Of a DNA stretch of 64,000 bases, positions 9,092-18,177 are shown piece after piece. A model generated the notes under the pieces. That model saw nothing but the letters and a program-made list of their open reading frames with translations. It did not search any database and was not told the origin of the DNA. The DNA comes from Adhaeribacter arboris (GTDB taxonomy: Bacteria > Bacteroidota > Bacteroidia > Cytophagales > Hymenobacteraceae): NCBI RefSeq assembly GCF_003023845.1, contig NZ_PYFT01000001.1, positions 1,116,001 to 1,180,000 on the forward strand, given 5' to 3'. A program made the position numbers and the translations under genes. Position 1 is the first letter of the stretch. The number at the start of each line of letters is the position of its first letter.

Positions 9092-9529
9092 TTAAACCTC
9101 ACGGTGAGTACGCATGTAATGGTCAATGGACCAACGGCCGGAATCGAAAATGAAGAAAACAATCAATAAGCATAGCGTTAATACCGAAACCCACCATTCG
9201 GTATTAATGGATCCGTATTCTAAACCAGGACGGACAAATAAAACCGCTCCAATAAGAATAGGAAGTTGGAATAGAACCGCAAGGCGGGTTACTAAGCCCA
9301 TGGCAATGAGTAAACCACCCACCAAATGCGCAAAAGCAATGTAGTGCGCAAACCAAAAGGACGACCAATCCATGTTAATGTTTATCAGCAATCTTTCTAA
9401 CACGGCAATGTCGCTGATAAATATCAGCCCTTTAACGAAGAGGAAGATTCCGAGACCAAGCCGGATAAAGTCGAGCCAAATGGGATGATGCCGATCTGCC
9501 CACAGGTTCATTTTGTGCGTTACTTCCAT
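9092..9529 (-). CDS. DoxX family membrane protein (copy 2)
   Basis: 145 residues from the ATG at 9529, chosen because MEVTHKMNLWADRHHP aligns with the start of its paralogue; an upstream in-frame start at 9559 would add ten basic residues. It has the same four-helix arrangement (LDFIRLGLGIFLFVKGLIFI, HYIAFAHLVGGLLIAMG, LFQLPILIGAVLFV and VLTLCLLIVFFIF). The copies are separated by 41 bp and probably cotranscribed. They sit between menD and menB in a menaquinone gene cluster, so a link to the quinone pool is tempting but unproven. Confidence 0.8.
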   Translation of the reverse strand: MEVTHKMNLWADRHHPIWLDFIRLGLGIFLFVKGLIFISDIAVLERLLININMDWSSFWFAHYIAFAHLVGGLLIAMGLVTRLAVLFQLPILIGAVLFVRPGLEYGSINTEWWVSVLTLCLLIVFFIFDSGRWSIDHYMRTHREV

Positions 9530-9604
9530 AATCCTGTTAATTTTAAAGCGTCTAATCAAATATACGATTTAAAATGAAACCATGACTAAGTTATTGAGAC
9601 AAAG

Positions 9605-11302
9605 TTACTTACTTTTAAAAGGTGAGTGCTGGCGGTACAATTGAAAAAAATCCGCGTTTTTTTCACTTTGGGTAAATATTTCTAATATACCGGGCCCATT
9701 CTTCCAAAAAATATTCAGGTTTTCGGCTAATTGCTGCAAGTTCTCGCAAGGGTAATATTTCAAATTAAATTCCTGTGCGGTTAAACGGGCATCTAAAACC
9801 TGCTTTGTTTCGAAAAATTCAGCTAATTCCTGCTGCTGGCGCGGCCCGTCTATTAACCGGAAAATGCCGCCAGCGTGGTTGTTGAGAAGAATAATCCGCA
9901 AATTGAGCGGGAGATAATTATGCCACAAACCATTGCGGTCGTAGAAAAAAGCTAAATCGCCGGTGATTAAGGTGGTGATTAAATTTGTGCTGAGGGCGCT
10001 GCCTACGGTGGTGCTGGTACAGCCGTCGATACCGCTCGTTCCCCGGTTCGCAAATACGGTAATATTTTGTTCAGGTCTTAAGCTGATAATATTGGCATAA
10101 CGCACGGCCATGCTATTGGCGAGATGCACTACGCTGTTATTTGGTAAATTCTCTAAAATGCGGGCAAAAGCAATAAATTCATTAAAATTGTTTTGGCCTA
10201 AAAATTCTTGCAAATAATTACTTGCTGTTTTTTCCTGTTCCAGCCATTCAGCCTGGTAAGTTTTAGTATTTGCCTCCTTGCCGTTTGGTATTAGGGAAAA
10301 AAAGCTTTGCGGGGTACACCGGATTACCCGCGTAAGGGACTGAAAGGGATCGGCTACTTCACCGGCTGCTTGCAAGTGCCAGTGTTCATGCGCTGGAAAT
10401 GCTCTTAAAAATAGTTTTAAGTTTTTCGAAATATTGGATAACCCAAGAGTAATTAATAAATCAGGCTGTAATTCAGATGCTTTTTTAGTGGCATTCCCAT
10501 TTAAGAATACATCGTGGTAGCGGATAACTTCTGGCAGGTTATGTTGGTTACTGATAATATCGGCTACTACTACCGCGCCCGTATTCCGGGTAAAATACTG
10601 TAAAGGTACTTGACAGACTGGATCTGGATAGTGCTGCCCGGCCACTACAAGTATTTTTGTAAAAGTAGTTAACTCTTCTTCCAATGGGGCTCGCTGCGTG
10701 TTGGTTAATTCATAGGCATTGCTCCATTCCTGAATAACTTTTACTTCTTGATTATATTCCAAAGTTTCGCCGGGTTTGGGGTAGAAAGGCTCCCGCAAGG
10801 GCACATTTACTTGTACCGGACCGGGGGGGTAGGCTTTTGTCTCCAGAATAGCTTCGGATAGGAGTCGTTGGGCGAACCAGTTAGCATCCGGATGTTGGGT
10901 ATCCACGGGAAAAGAAAAGCTGCGTTTAATGTGCGCTCCGTAAATATTTTCCTGCCGGATGGTTTGGCCATCCAGTTGATCAATCCATTCGGCGGGCCGA
11001 TCGGCGGTAAATACCAGTAAAGGAACTTGTTGGTAAAAAGCTTCGGCTACGGCCGGACTATAATTTAAAGCCGCCGTTCCGGAGGTACAAACTAAAACCA
11101 CCGGTTGCCGGGTCGTTAAAGCCATACCTAGACCAATAAAGGCCGCCGCCCGCTCATCGCTTATGGTGCGTACCTGAATAGCCGGATGCCGCGCAAAAGC
11201 TAACGTTAAAGGCGCGCAGCGAGATCCGGGAGAAAGTATTACCTCTTTAACGCCGTGTTGCGCACAAATTTCAGCAATATTAAATACAGCTTGTAGGTTC
11301 AT
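9605..11302 (-). CDS. menD: 2-Succinyl-5-enolpyruvyl-6-hydroxy-3-cyclohexene-1-carboxylate synthase (MenD)
   Basis: A thiamine-diphosphate enzyme joining isochorismate and 2-oxoglutarate in menaquinone synthesis. The N-terminus (VKEVILSPGSRCAPLTLAF) is diagnostic of MenD. The ThDP-activating Glu lies in DERAAAFIGLGMAL, and the cofactor Gly-Asp motif is seen in TLITGDLAFFYDRNGLW. The protein has 565 residues from the ATG at 11302, close to the family's usual length. An earlier start at 11362 would lie inside menF. The menF stop is only 2 bp upstream, so translation is probably coupled. Confidence 0.93.
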   Translation of the reverse strand: MNLQAVFNIAEICAQHGVKEVILSPGSRCAPLTLAFARHPAIQVRTISDERAAAFIGLGMALTTRQPVVLVCTSGTAALNYSPAVAEAFYQQVPLLVFTADRPAEWIDQLDGQTIRQENIYGAHIKRSFSFPVDTQHPDANWFAQRLLSEAILETKAYPPGPVQVNVPLREPFYPKPGETLEYNQEVKVIQEWSNAYELTNTQRAPLEEELTTFTKILVVAGQHYPDPVCQVPLQYFTRNTGAVVVADIISNQHNLPEVIRYHDVFLNGNATKKASELQPDLLITLGLSNISKNLKLFLRAFPAHEHWHLQAAGEVADPFQSLTRVIRCTPQSFFSLIPNGKEANTKTYQAEWLEQEKTASNYLQEFLGQNNFNEFIAFARILENLPNNSVVHLANSMAVRYANIISLRPEQNITVFANRGTSGIDGCTSTTVGSALSTNLITTLITGDLAFFYDRNGLWHNYLPLNLRIILLNNHAGGIFRLIDGPRQQQELAEFFETKQVLDARLTAQEFNLKYYPCENLQQLAENLNIFWKNGPGILEIFTQSEKNADFFQLYRQHSPFKSK

Positions 11303-11304
11303 AA

Positions 11305-12516
11305 TTATTCGGTGCGGAAAACCTGGCGCATGGTATCCATTTTCAGGCGGGTTTCGAGCCATTCCTTATCCGGTTCCGATTCAGCAGTTATACCCGCTCC
11401 GGCGTAGGTAAGCGCTACTTGCTCCAGTAATTGGGTGCAACGCAAATTCACAAAAATATTGGATTCACCGTTAATATTTACCGGCCCCAGAAAGCCGCTA
11501 AAATAGGCCCGGTCGTAACCTTCCTTTTGCCGAATAAAGTTGGTAGCGGGTTCTTTGGGCATGCCGCACACCGCCGAAGTGGGATGCAGCAGTTGTAACA
11601 TTTGGGTTCCTAAAGTTGGAAAGGGCACTTGGTTCATATCCACGGTAAAATCAGTACGCAAGTGCATTAAGTTACCCGCTAAAACTGTCCGCGGACCTAT
11701 TTCGTGGTACTCCCGGAGGCGAATACTTTTAAAGCAATTAAGTACGTAACGCTCCACCATCGATTGTTCTTCGATTTCTTTCTGCTGCCACATGGCTTTA
11801 GCCGGATTACTATCCGGAGTTAAGGCCTGGGTGCCAGCCAAAGCTACGGTCTTAAAAATTTTGTTTTTAGATACTTGCACCAATATTTCGGGCGAAGCGC
11901 CCATCCAGGTACCTGTATCCGGAATAGAAACCAGCGAAGTAAAAGCAGTCGGATACGTTTCCTGCAGGCGAATAAAGGTGTCCATTACATCAAACCCGGG
12001 CAATAATTCGGTCGCCCGAACCCGCGAAAGCACCACTTTTTCCAGTTGGCCCGCTTCAATTGCCTGAATACCTTCCTGAACCAGATTTTTAAAATCTATT
12101 TCGGGAGTTTGATGGGGTTTTACTTTCCGGCTCACGTGCCAGTTATTCGCCGAAGCGCTCTGTTTAATTTTATCGAAATAATCTTGTAACCGTTGTATCA
12201 AGGCCACATAATCCGGATTTTCGTTTAACTTAAAGTTAAACTTTAACTTAGCTGATAAACTGCTGTAAGTGATATCCGCTTTAATAAATTGAGCCGGGTA
12301 CTTTTCGGAAACCTGAAACGGGTAAAAAGCAAAGCCCGAGATACCCGATTCCAGTTGCGGCACTTCGCAGGAAGTTTGGGCGGGGCGTAAAGATACGCAT
12401 AATTTAATTTCGGGATTATTGCCGGGTAAACGCCACACCGCTACGGGTAATTGAAACCGGATGGCCGTAGCAAATAAAGCTTTTAAAATTATTCTAAAAT
12501 CGCCTTCTAAATTCAC
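11305..12516 (-). CDS. menF: Isochorismate synthase (MenF)
   Basis: A chorismate-binding enzyme of 403 residues that converts chorismate to isochorismate, the entry to menaquinone synthesis. The C-terminal chorismate-binding domain has GTWMGASPEIL, VALAGTQAL, LHPTSAVCGMPKEPA and FSGFLGPVN, with LRCTQLL near the end. The less conserved N-terminal 120 residues are normal for MenF and EntC. In this position, directly before menD, it is menF rather than a siderophore or salicylate gene. It starts the menF-menD transcript; about 220 bp without a gene lie upstream. Confidence 0.9.
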   Translation of the reverse strand: MNLEGDFRIILKALFATAIRFQLPVAVWRLPGNNPEIKLCVSLRPAQTSCEVPQLESGISGFAFYPFQVSEKYPAQFIKADITYSSLSAKLKFNFKLNENPDYVALIQRLQDYFDKIKQSASANNWHVSRKVKPHQTPEIDFKNLVQEGIQAIEAGQLEKVVLSRVRATELLPGFDVMDTFIRLQETYPTAFTSLVSIPDTGTWMGASPEILVQVSKNKIFKTVALAGTQALTPDSNPAKAMWQQKEIEEQSMVERYVLNCFKSIRLREYHEIGPRTVLAGNLMHLRTDFTVDMNQVPFPTLGTQMLQLLHPTSAVCGMPKEPATNFIRQKEGYDRAYFSGFLGPVNINGESNIFVNLRCTQLLEQVALTYAGAGITAESEPDKEWLETRLKMDTMRQVFRTE

Positions 12517-12737
12517 TCAGTTGTAACCTAGTTCTTGTGTAATGTTGGTACCAGAAGTGTTGGAGTAAACTAACTTTGGTCCGTTCATTAAACTTTATGT
12601 AAGAAAATTTTTAATCTAAAACGAATCCCGCAAGTAGTAAAGAGGAATTGTTGTTCTACTCGCCCTTAACTTTTGGTAACTACACCTTATTAACAACAAA
12701 TAATTAAACCTTTTGTCTTTTTATAAAACATACTTCA

Positions 12738-13163
12738 TTATCTTTTTGCCCGGTCTAAAACCGCTAAAGTTAAACGGCTCACACAAACCAAATCACCGTT
12801 GCCGTTGGTAATTCTTATATCCCAAACCTGGGTTTTATTCCCAATATGTACGGCCGTGGCTTTCCCGTAGACAAAACCATTACGCACACTTTTTAAATGA
12901 TTCGCGTTAATTTCAATACCTACACAAGCTTGTTTTTCCGAATCTACCTGCATTAACCCGGCTACGCTGCCTAAGGTTTCGGCGAGAGCTGCCGAAGCAC
13001 CACCGTGTAACAGGCCCATGGGTTGTTGGGTGCGGTAGTCCACGGGCATTTTGCCGCATAAATAATCTTCTCCCATTTCGGTGAACTCCATACCTAGGTA
13101 GCCACCCATGGTATTTTGGTTCCAACTATTTAATATTTCAAGCGTATAATCGGCTTTTTTCAT
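12738..13163 (-). CDS. Hotdog-fold thioesterase (PaaI/MenI type)
   Basis: A single hotdog domain of 141 residues from the ATG at 13163; a TTG at 13208 could add 15 residues. It shows the acyl-CoA thioesterase pattern PMGLLHGGASAALAETLGS, with the His-Gly-Gly turn and catalytic Glu, followed by VGIEINANHLKSV. Relatives include DHNA-CoA thioesterase (MenI/YdiI), which releases DHNA in menaquinone synthesis. The position upstream of menF-menD supports that role, but it is separated by 220 bp and the general PaaI-type is also possible. It is divergent from the histidine phosphatase gene. Confidence 0.78.
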   Translation of the reverse strand: MKKADYTLEILNSWNQNTMGGYLGMEFTEMGEDYLCGKMPVDYRTQQPMGLLHGGASAALAETLGSVAGLMQVDSEKQACVGIEINANHLKSVRNGFVYGKATAVHIGNKTQVWDIRITNGNGDLVCVSRLTLAVLDRAKR

Positions 13164-13225
13164 ACCTTGTCTATTCGCATTCGGCCTGATATTCGTATTT
13201 TGCGCCAAACAAAAGTAGATTAAAA

Positions 13226-13849
13226 TTGAGTATCAAAAAAGTTTACTTACTTCGCCACGGACAAACCGATTATAATCTGCAAGGTATTATCCAAGGCAGC
13301 GGGGTAGATTCATCGTTAAATGAAACGGGTAGGGAGCAAGCCCGGTTATTCTTTCAAAGCTATAAACACGTCGCTTTTGATAAAGTTTACACCTCGGTAC
13401 TCCAACGCAGCATTCAATCCGTACAAGGCTTTATAGACTTAGGAATTCCGCACGAGAAACACGCCGGTTTAAACGAGATTTGCTGGGGCACGCGCGAGGG
13501 TACCCGGGTAACTCCTGAAGAAGATGCCTATTATTTCGAGGTATTACAAAAATGGCAGAACGGCGACATAAATTTAAGAATAGAGGGAGGGGAAAGTCCG
13601 CAGGATGTAGCTGACCGGCAGCAAAATTTCTTAGATGTGCTACTTTCCCGGCCCGAGGAGGAAACTGTTTTAATTTGCATGCATGGCCGGGCCATGCGCA
13701 TTTTATTGTGTAAATTACTTAACTATCCGTTACACTGCATGGATATTTTTGAACACCACAACCTGTGTTTATATCTACTACAGTATACGGGCAGCTTGTT
13801 TAGCGTTCACCGGCATATGGATATTGAGCATCTAAGACCCATGTTTTGA
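13226..13849 (+). CDS. Histidine phosphatase family protein
   Basis: A phosphoglycerate-mutase-like phosphatase of 207 residues. The phosphohistidine motif LLRHGQTDYN begins at about residue 8, and the second active-site His is in CMHGRAMRILL. The start is TTG at 13226; no ATG occurs in frame before the RHG motif, so this rare start is probably real. Such enzymes remove phosphate from sugars, cobalamin precursors or signalling molecules; the substrate is unknown. The stop codon overlaps the left arm of an inverted-repeat element. Confidence 0.85.
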   Translation: MSIKKVYLLRHGQTDYNLQGIIQGSGVDSSLNETGREQARLFFQSYKHVAFDKVYTSVLQRSIQSVQGFIDLGIPHEKHAGLNEICWGTREGTRVTPEEDAYYFEVLQKWQNGDINLRIEGGESPQDVADRQQNFLDVLLSRPEEETVLICMHGRAMRILLCKLLNYPLHCMDIFEHHNLCLYLLQYTGSLFSVHRHMDIEHLRPMF

Positions 13850-14063
13850 TTAGTCGATAGACGATAGTCCATAGACCATGGTTCATAGTTGAAGGTCTGT
13901 TTTTTAAGGTTGATAGTACGTGCCGATGGTTTTAAGTGAGGAATTATTGGTTTAAGCTGTCAAAACTTTTAGATTTTGTTTAAATATTATAACGAATTGG
14001 CACATTTTCTCCTAAAACTGTAGACCTTAGACTAAGGACTATGGACTATCATCTATCGACTAA
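13849..14063. repeat. Intergenic inverted repeat (TAGTCGATAGACGATAG-word type)
   Basis: The left arm (13849-13877) and right arm (14035-14063) are complementary over 29 bases with two mismatches, around a spacer of about 157 bp. The left arm begins with the last base of the upstream stop codon. The arms contain words such as TAGTCCATAG, which recur in the elements at 26162 and 37622. The spacer has no open frame. No target-site duplication is apparent. Confidence 0.75.
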
Positions 14064-14125
14064 TATAAAACTTTGATTAAAATAATTTTCAATCTATTTT
14101 TGAACATCAAAAACAAAACATAAAC

Positions 14126-15865
14126 ATGGCCGAAGTTATAAAAATGCCGAAGATGAGTGACACAATGACCGAAGGGGTAATTGCATCGTGGCTAAAAAAA
14201 GTGGGTGATACCGTAAAATCAGGAGATATTTTAGCCGAGGTGGAAACCGATAAGGCTACGATGGAACTAGAATCATACGAAGATGGCACGCTACTCTTCG
14301 TTGGGCCGAAAGAAAAAGACTCTGTTCCGGTGGATGGCGTATTAGCCATTATCGGTAAACAAAATGAAGATATATCCGGCTTGTTAAGCCAAATCCAAGG
14401 TGGTGGAAGTGCACCAGCAGCGGCCGAAAAACCAGCCGAACCTGCTGCTCCTGTCGCAGAGAAACCTGCCGCCAGTCCGGCACCCGCTGCGCCCGCGTCG
14501 GCACCATCTGGCGCGCCGGTAAAAGCTTCGGTAATTACCATGCCGAAAATGAGTGACACCATGACGGAAGGTACCATTGCTAACTGGCTAAAAAAAGTGG
14601 GCGATAAGGTAAAATCCGGCGATATTTTAGCGGAAGTGGAGACCGATAAAGCCACCATGGAGCTGGAGTCGTACGAAGACGGCACTTTACTCTACGTAGG
14701 CGTGGAGGCCGGTAAATCAGTGGCGGTAGATGGCGTAATTGCTATTATTGGCGAAGAAGGTGCCGACTATCAGCAATTACTAAATGGCGGTAGCGGCGGA
14801 GCAGCTCCGGCTCTAGCTACCCCTAATCAAAATTTAGAGCAGGCAGATGAACAGATAGAAAATGCCCAAACGGATGCTCAGTTAAATAACAGTACACCTG
14901 CCGGTTCAAACCCCAATGTGAGTGTTCCGGCCCAGGGAGCAAACGGGCAATTTGCTCAGCCCGCCTCGGCAAATACCGGCGGACGGATTTTTGCTTCGCC
15001 ATTAGCCAAGCGGATAGCGGAAGAAAAAGGGATTGATTTAGGTCAGGTTAAAGGAAGTGGGGATAATGGTCGCATTGTAGTAAAAGATGTAGAATCATTT
15101 ACTCCAGCCGCCGCTCCGGTAGCTGCTCCAGCCTCGGCACCAACTCCAACTAAACCTCAACCAGTTGCTGCGGGTACGGCCAGTCAGGATTACGAGGAAG
15201 TACCTGTTTCGCAGATGCGCAAAGTAATAGCCAAACGTTTAAGTGAAAGTTTATTTACGGCGCCCCACTTTTATTTGACCATGGAGATCGATATGGACAA
15301 AGCTATTGAGACTCGTAATGCCTTAAATGAGGTAAGTCCGGTTAAAATTTCTTTTAACGATTTAGTAATTAAAGCTACAGCCGCCGCTTTACGTTCGCAT
15401 CCGGCCGTTAATTCGTCGTGGTTAGGCGATAAAATACGGTTTAACAAACAAATTAATATTGGGGTAGCCATGGCCGTGGAAGAAGGTTTACTGGTACCGG
15501 TAGTGCGCCAGGCCGATCAAAAAAGCTTATCCCAAATCGCCGGGGAAGTAAAAGATTTTAGCGGCAAGGCAAAAGCAAAGAAACTGCAGCCCGCCGATTG
15601 GGAAGGAAATACGTTTACTATTTCTAACTTAGGTATGTTTGGTATCGAAGAATTTACCGCTATCATCAATCCGCCGGATGCTTGTATTATGGCGGTAGGT
15701 GGCATTAAACAAACACCGGTGGTAAAAAATGGCCAAATTGTGGTAGGCAATGTAATGAAAGTTACTTTATCCTGCGACCACCGGGTAGTAGACGGAGCAG
15801 TTGGCTCCGCTTTCCTGCAAACTTTCAAGAAACTTCTGGAAGATCCAATTCGTATTTTAGTTTAA
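14126..15865 (+). CDS. Pyruvate dehydrogenase complex E2 (dihydrolipoyllysine acetyltransferase)
   Basis: The core acyltransferase of the pyruvate dehydrogenase complex, moving acetyl groups from E1 to CoA through lipoyl-lysine. It has two lipoyl domains with lipoyl lysines Lys43 and Lys175 (both in ETDKATMELESYEDGTLL), Ala/Pro-rich linkers, an E3/E1-binding domain (SPLAKRIAEEKGIDLGQVKG), and a catalytic domain whose active-site histidine is His552 in SCDHRVVDGAVG. The protein has 579 residues. The two near-identical lipoyl domains imply internal duplication. No E1 or E3 gene is adjacent. A clear terminator follows. Confidence 0.93.
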   Translation: MAEVIKMPKMSDTMTEGVIASWLKKVGDTVKSGDILAEVETDKATMELESYEDGTLLFVGPKEKDSVPVDGVLAIIGKQNEDISGLLSQIQGGGSAPAAAEKPAEPAAPVAEKPAASPAPAAPASAPSGAPVKASVITMPKMSDTMTEGTIANWLKKVGDKVKSGDILAEVETDKATMELESYEDGTLLYVGVEAGKSVAVDGVIAIIGEEGADYQQLLNGGSGGAAPALATPNQNLEQADEQIENAQTDAQLNNSTPAGSNPNVSVPAQGANGQFAQPASANTGGRIFASPLAKRIAEEKGIDLGQVKGSGDNGRIVVKDVESFTPAAAPVAAPASAPTPTKPQPVAAGTASQDYEEVPVSQMRKVIAKRLSESLFTAPHFYLTMEIDMDKAIETRNALNEVSPVKISFNDLVIKATAAALRSHPAVNSSWLGDKIRFNKQINIGVAMAVEEGLLVPVVRQADQKSLSQIAGEVKDFSGKAKAKKLQPADWEGNTFTISNLGMFGIEEFTAIINPPDACIMAVGGIKQTPVVKNGQIVVGNVMKVTLSCDHRVVDGAVGSAFLQTFKKLLEDPIRILV

Positions 15866-15886
15866 TTTTAATAAACAATAATAACC

Positions 15887-15918
15887 AAAAGCCTTTCTCA
15901 AACGAAAGGCTTTTTTTT
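15887..15918 (+). terminator. Rho-independent terminator after the E2 gene
   Basis: GCCTTTC (15891-15897) pairs with GAAAGGC (15904-15910) around a six-base loop. The flanking A run and T8 run extend the stem, and the T run follows directly on the plus strand. Confidence 0.88.
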
Positions 15919-16003
15919 GCGAACCTTTCAATTTAAGAAATAGCTATTCTGAACCTTTAGCCATAAACGCGTATAGTACAGTTTAATTTGAGGAATTTAG
16001 TTT

Positions 16004-16549
16004 ATGAACATCGAAATTATATCGGGAAGTCCGCGTGCCGAAAGTGTTACATTTAGAGCGGCTCTTTACCTGCACCGTTTATTCACCTCCAAAACAAATC
16101 ACCATATTGGATTAATCGATGTACGGGAACATGGGTTTGGCTTGTTGCAAAAAGTAATTGTATCCGTGGAGAAAGCGCCGGAAGAACATAAAGCCCTAGC
16201 CAAAAGAATGTTTGCAGCGGATGCCTTTATTTTAGTTACCCCAGAATATAATGGCAGTTATTCACCGGCGCTTAAAAACTTGCTCGATCATTTCCCGAAG
16301 CAAATCCATAAACCTTTTGGCATTGTTACGGGTTCCGCGGGGGTCATGGGAGGAATGCGGGCCAGCCAGCAAATGCAATTACTCATTAATGCCTTATTCG
16401 GGATAGCTTCTCCTTATATGTTGGTTATACCGTTTATAGATAAGAAAATAGATGCCGAAGGTAACTTGATCGAGGGTAGTTTTCAGAGTAATGTGGATAC
16501 TTTCGTGCAAGAGTATGTATGGCTAGCCGAAAGAATTAGCGAAAAGTAA
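16004..16549 (+). CDS. NADPH-dependent FMN reductase family protein
   Basis: A flavodoxin-like reductase of 181 residues. The N-terminal ISGSPRAESVTFRAALYL is the FMN phosphate-binding loop. VTPEYNGSYSPALKNLLDH is the signature of the chromate reductase/azoreductase group, and GSAGVMGGMRA follows. Members transfer electrons from NAD(P)H to FMN and then to quinones or other small acceptors. It is monocistronic and converges on a lipoprotein gene. Confidence 0.87.
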   Translation: MNIEIISGSPRAESVTFRAALYLHRLFTSKTNHHIGLIDVREHGFGLLQKVIVSVEKAPEEHKALAKRMFAADAFILVTPEYNGSYSPALKNLLDHFPKQIHKPFGIVTGSAGVMGGMRASQQMQLLINALFGIASPYMLVIPFIDKKIDAEGNLIEGSFQSNVDTFVQEYVWLAERISEK

Positions 16550-16599
16550 TGGGTAAGCAGTAGGTTTTACGTTGAAAGTTAAAAATTAAATCCTATTAC

Positions 16600-17193
16600 C
16601 TATTTTAAATAAAACCAACCACCCGCTGTATTATTAAAAGCAACTAAACCCATGTTTTGGCTATAATAAATTTCAATAAACGAAACTTGATTCGGCACAT
16701 TATTACCGTAAATATGTAGCACGTTTTTATATACTTTGCCGTTTAAAGTAATTTCTTTTAAATACTGATCGCGCCAGTCGTTGGTAATATACAATTCCGA
16801 AACACTGTTAAATAAAGCTTCTACATTTTTGGCTGGCGGTTGCCGATAGTAGGAATTTAGCTTTACCAGAACGCCTTGCGTGAGAACTACATTGAATTGA
16901 AAAGAAGTATCCGCCTGATTAGTTAAGATGGTTTCTACGGTTTCAATCTGGTAATCACCGCAAACTTTATCCTGACCGGTTTCTTGCCGATGGATTTTTC
17001 TTATTCTAAAAGATAAAGAATCCTGGTTTTCGTTCTGAAATCTTATTTGTTGATTTGCCTGATAAGGTGCCCAGGAACTTATCTGGGCATCTAATTTCAA
17101 ACTTTCGTTGGAGCAGCACGAACTTAGTACGAAAATCATCCAACCTATTATAGTACAATGGGTATGCTTATATAAAATATGGATAGAAATCAC
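16600..17193 (-). CDS. Uncharacterised lipoprotein
   Basis: 197 residues from a GTG at 17193; an ATG at 17139 would shorten it by 18 residues. The leader has a hydrophobic stretch (TIIGWMIFVL) and a lipobox-like LSSC with the lipid Cys at about residue 26. The remainder is beta-rich and contains no motif I recognise. It is probably exported and anchored in a membrane. The GTG start overlaps the stop of a small upstream frame by four bases (GTGA), which may mean coupling. Its function is unknown. Confidence 0.65.
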   Translation of the reverse strand: MISIHILYKHTHCTIIGWMIFVLSSCCSNESLKLDAQISSWAPYQANQQIRFQNENQDSLSFRIRKIHRQETGQDKVCGDYQIETVETILTNQADTSFQFNVVLTQGVLVKLNSYYRQPPAKNVEALFNSVSELYITNDWRDQYLKEITLNGKVYKNVLHIYGNNVPNQVSFIEIYYSQNMGLVAFNNTAGGWFYLK

Positions 17194-17417
17194 AAAATTA
17201 AATTAGGTATAGCTGAGCTTGTTTTAATCGAAACTAAATTTTTTAAATGAAATAGTTCTTGATTTTTAGCATGGGCAATAAGTAGTTTTCCAACCCAAAT
17301 GTTAACTCCCTGCCCGCTGCAAATTAAACTATTTTGAATTAAGCCGGATAATGAACCAGAAATGGAATACAAAAAATCCTGCACTTCTATATTATTTAAA
17401 TAGCTTTGCGCTTTCAA
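17190..17417 (-). CDS. Possible small protein of 75 residues
   Basis: A short frame starting at TTG (17417), with an AAGGG a few bases upstream and a four-base overlap with the following lipoprotein start. The predicted protein has a mixed, globular-looking composition without a membrane segment or signal. No family is recognised. The unusual start and short length make this tentative; it could be a chance frame. Confidence 0.3.
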   Translation of the reverse strand: MKAQSYLNNIEVQDFLYSISGSLSGLIQNSLICSGQGVNIWVGKLLIAHAKNQELFHLKNLVSIKTSSAIPNLIL

Positions 17418-17501
17418 TTGAACCCTTAATTAATCTAAAAGGAAAACCCAATTGCTGGTTTAGAAGTTGTACGTAATTATCAAGTTTTTAGAATTAAGAA
17501 A

Positions 17502-18050
17502 ATGGCGCTCGAAAAAATAAGATCCACTACCGTTTTAGGGGTAGTCCATAATGGTCAGGTGGCCTTAGGGGCCGATGGCCAAGCCAGTATGGGCAATACC
17601 ATAGCCAAAAGTAACGTAAAGAAAATAAGAAAACTGCTCGATGGCAAAATAGTTACGGGCTTTGCCGGTTCTACCGCCGATGCTTTTACCTTGTTGGAGC
17701 GTTTTGAAGAAAAATTAAATGCCTACAGCCAGAACATGAAACGTGCGGCTATTGAATTAGCTAAAGATTGGCGCACCGACCGTTATTTGCGGCGTCTGGA
17801 AGCCATGATGGTAGTAGCTAATAAAGACGAACTATTGGTAATTTCCGGTACCGGCGACGTGCTGGAACCCGATAACCAGATTGCGGCCATAGGATCAGGC
17901 AGTATGTACGCCCAAGCCGCGGCAACTGCGCTTAAAAAACACGCGCCTCATTTAACCGCCGAAGAAATGGTACGCGAAGGTTTATCCATTGCGGCCGACA
18001 TTTGCGTATTTACCAATCACAATTTGATTATTGAAAAACCAACCGGATAA
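17502..18050 (+). CDS. hslV: ATP-dependent protease peptidase subunit HslV
   Basis: The proteasome-like peptidase of the HslUV (ClpQY) protease. The catalytic Thr is exposed after a short propeptide: Thr9 in [27 protein letters not shown] and [19 protein letters not shown] are signature segments, and [15 protein letters not shown] follows. The length of 182 residues is normal. The ATPase partner hslU is usually next to hslV but is not in the adjacent genes here. It is followed by a possible long-loop hairpin. Confidence 0.95.
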   Translation: MALEKIRSTTVLGVVHNGQVALGADGQASMGNTIAKSNVKKIRKLLDGKIVTGFAGSTADAFTLLERFEEKLNAYSQNMKRAAIELAKDWRTDRYLRRLEAMMVVANKDELLVISGTGDVLEPDNQIAAIGSGSMYAQAAATALKKHAPHLTAEEMVREGLSIAADICVFTNHNLIIEKPTG

Positions 18051-18074
18051 ATTCTTCTTTAATTGAATTAAAAT

Positions 18075-18139
18075 AGCTCGTTTATAGTTTGACCAATAGT
18101 TTTAAGAAAGCTTTAGGCAATAATTAAACGAGCTTCTTT
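18075..18139 (+). terminator. Possible long-loop terminator after hslV
   Basis: AGCTCGTTTA (18075-18084) pairs perfectly with TAAACGAGCT (18125-18134), followed by a short T-rich stretch. The 40-base loop is long for an intrinsic terminator, so this may instead be a processing or attenuation structure. Confidence 0.45.
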
Positions 18140-18177
18140 TAAATCATTCATCATAAATTAAAAAGCTTTAACATAGA

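Noticed and set aside
12571-12578. TAACTTTG box in the gap after menF's start
   Set aside because: It points to the plus strand, where the next gene is 650 bp away, and the nearest TTG has a 23-base spacing.
14107-14685. Long minus-strand frame opposite the pyruvate dehydrogenase E2 gene
   Set aside because: It is a shadow of the repetitive lipoyl-domain and Ala/Pro linker sequence; the plus-strand frame is a clear E2.
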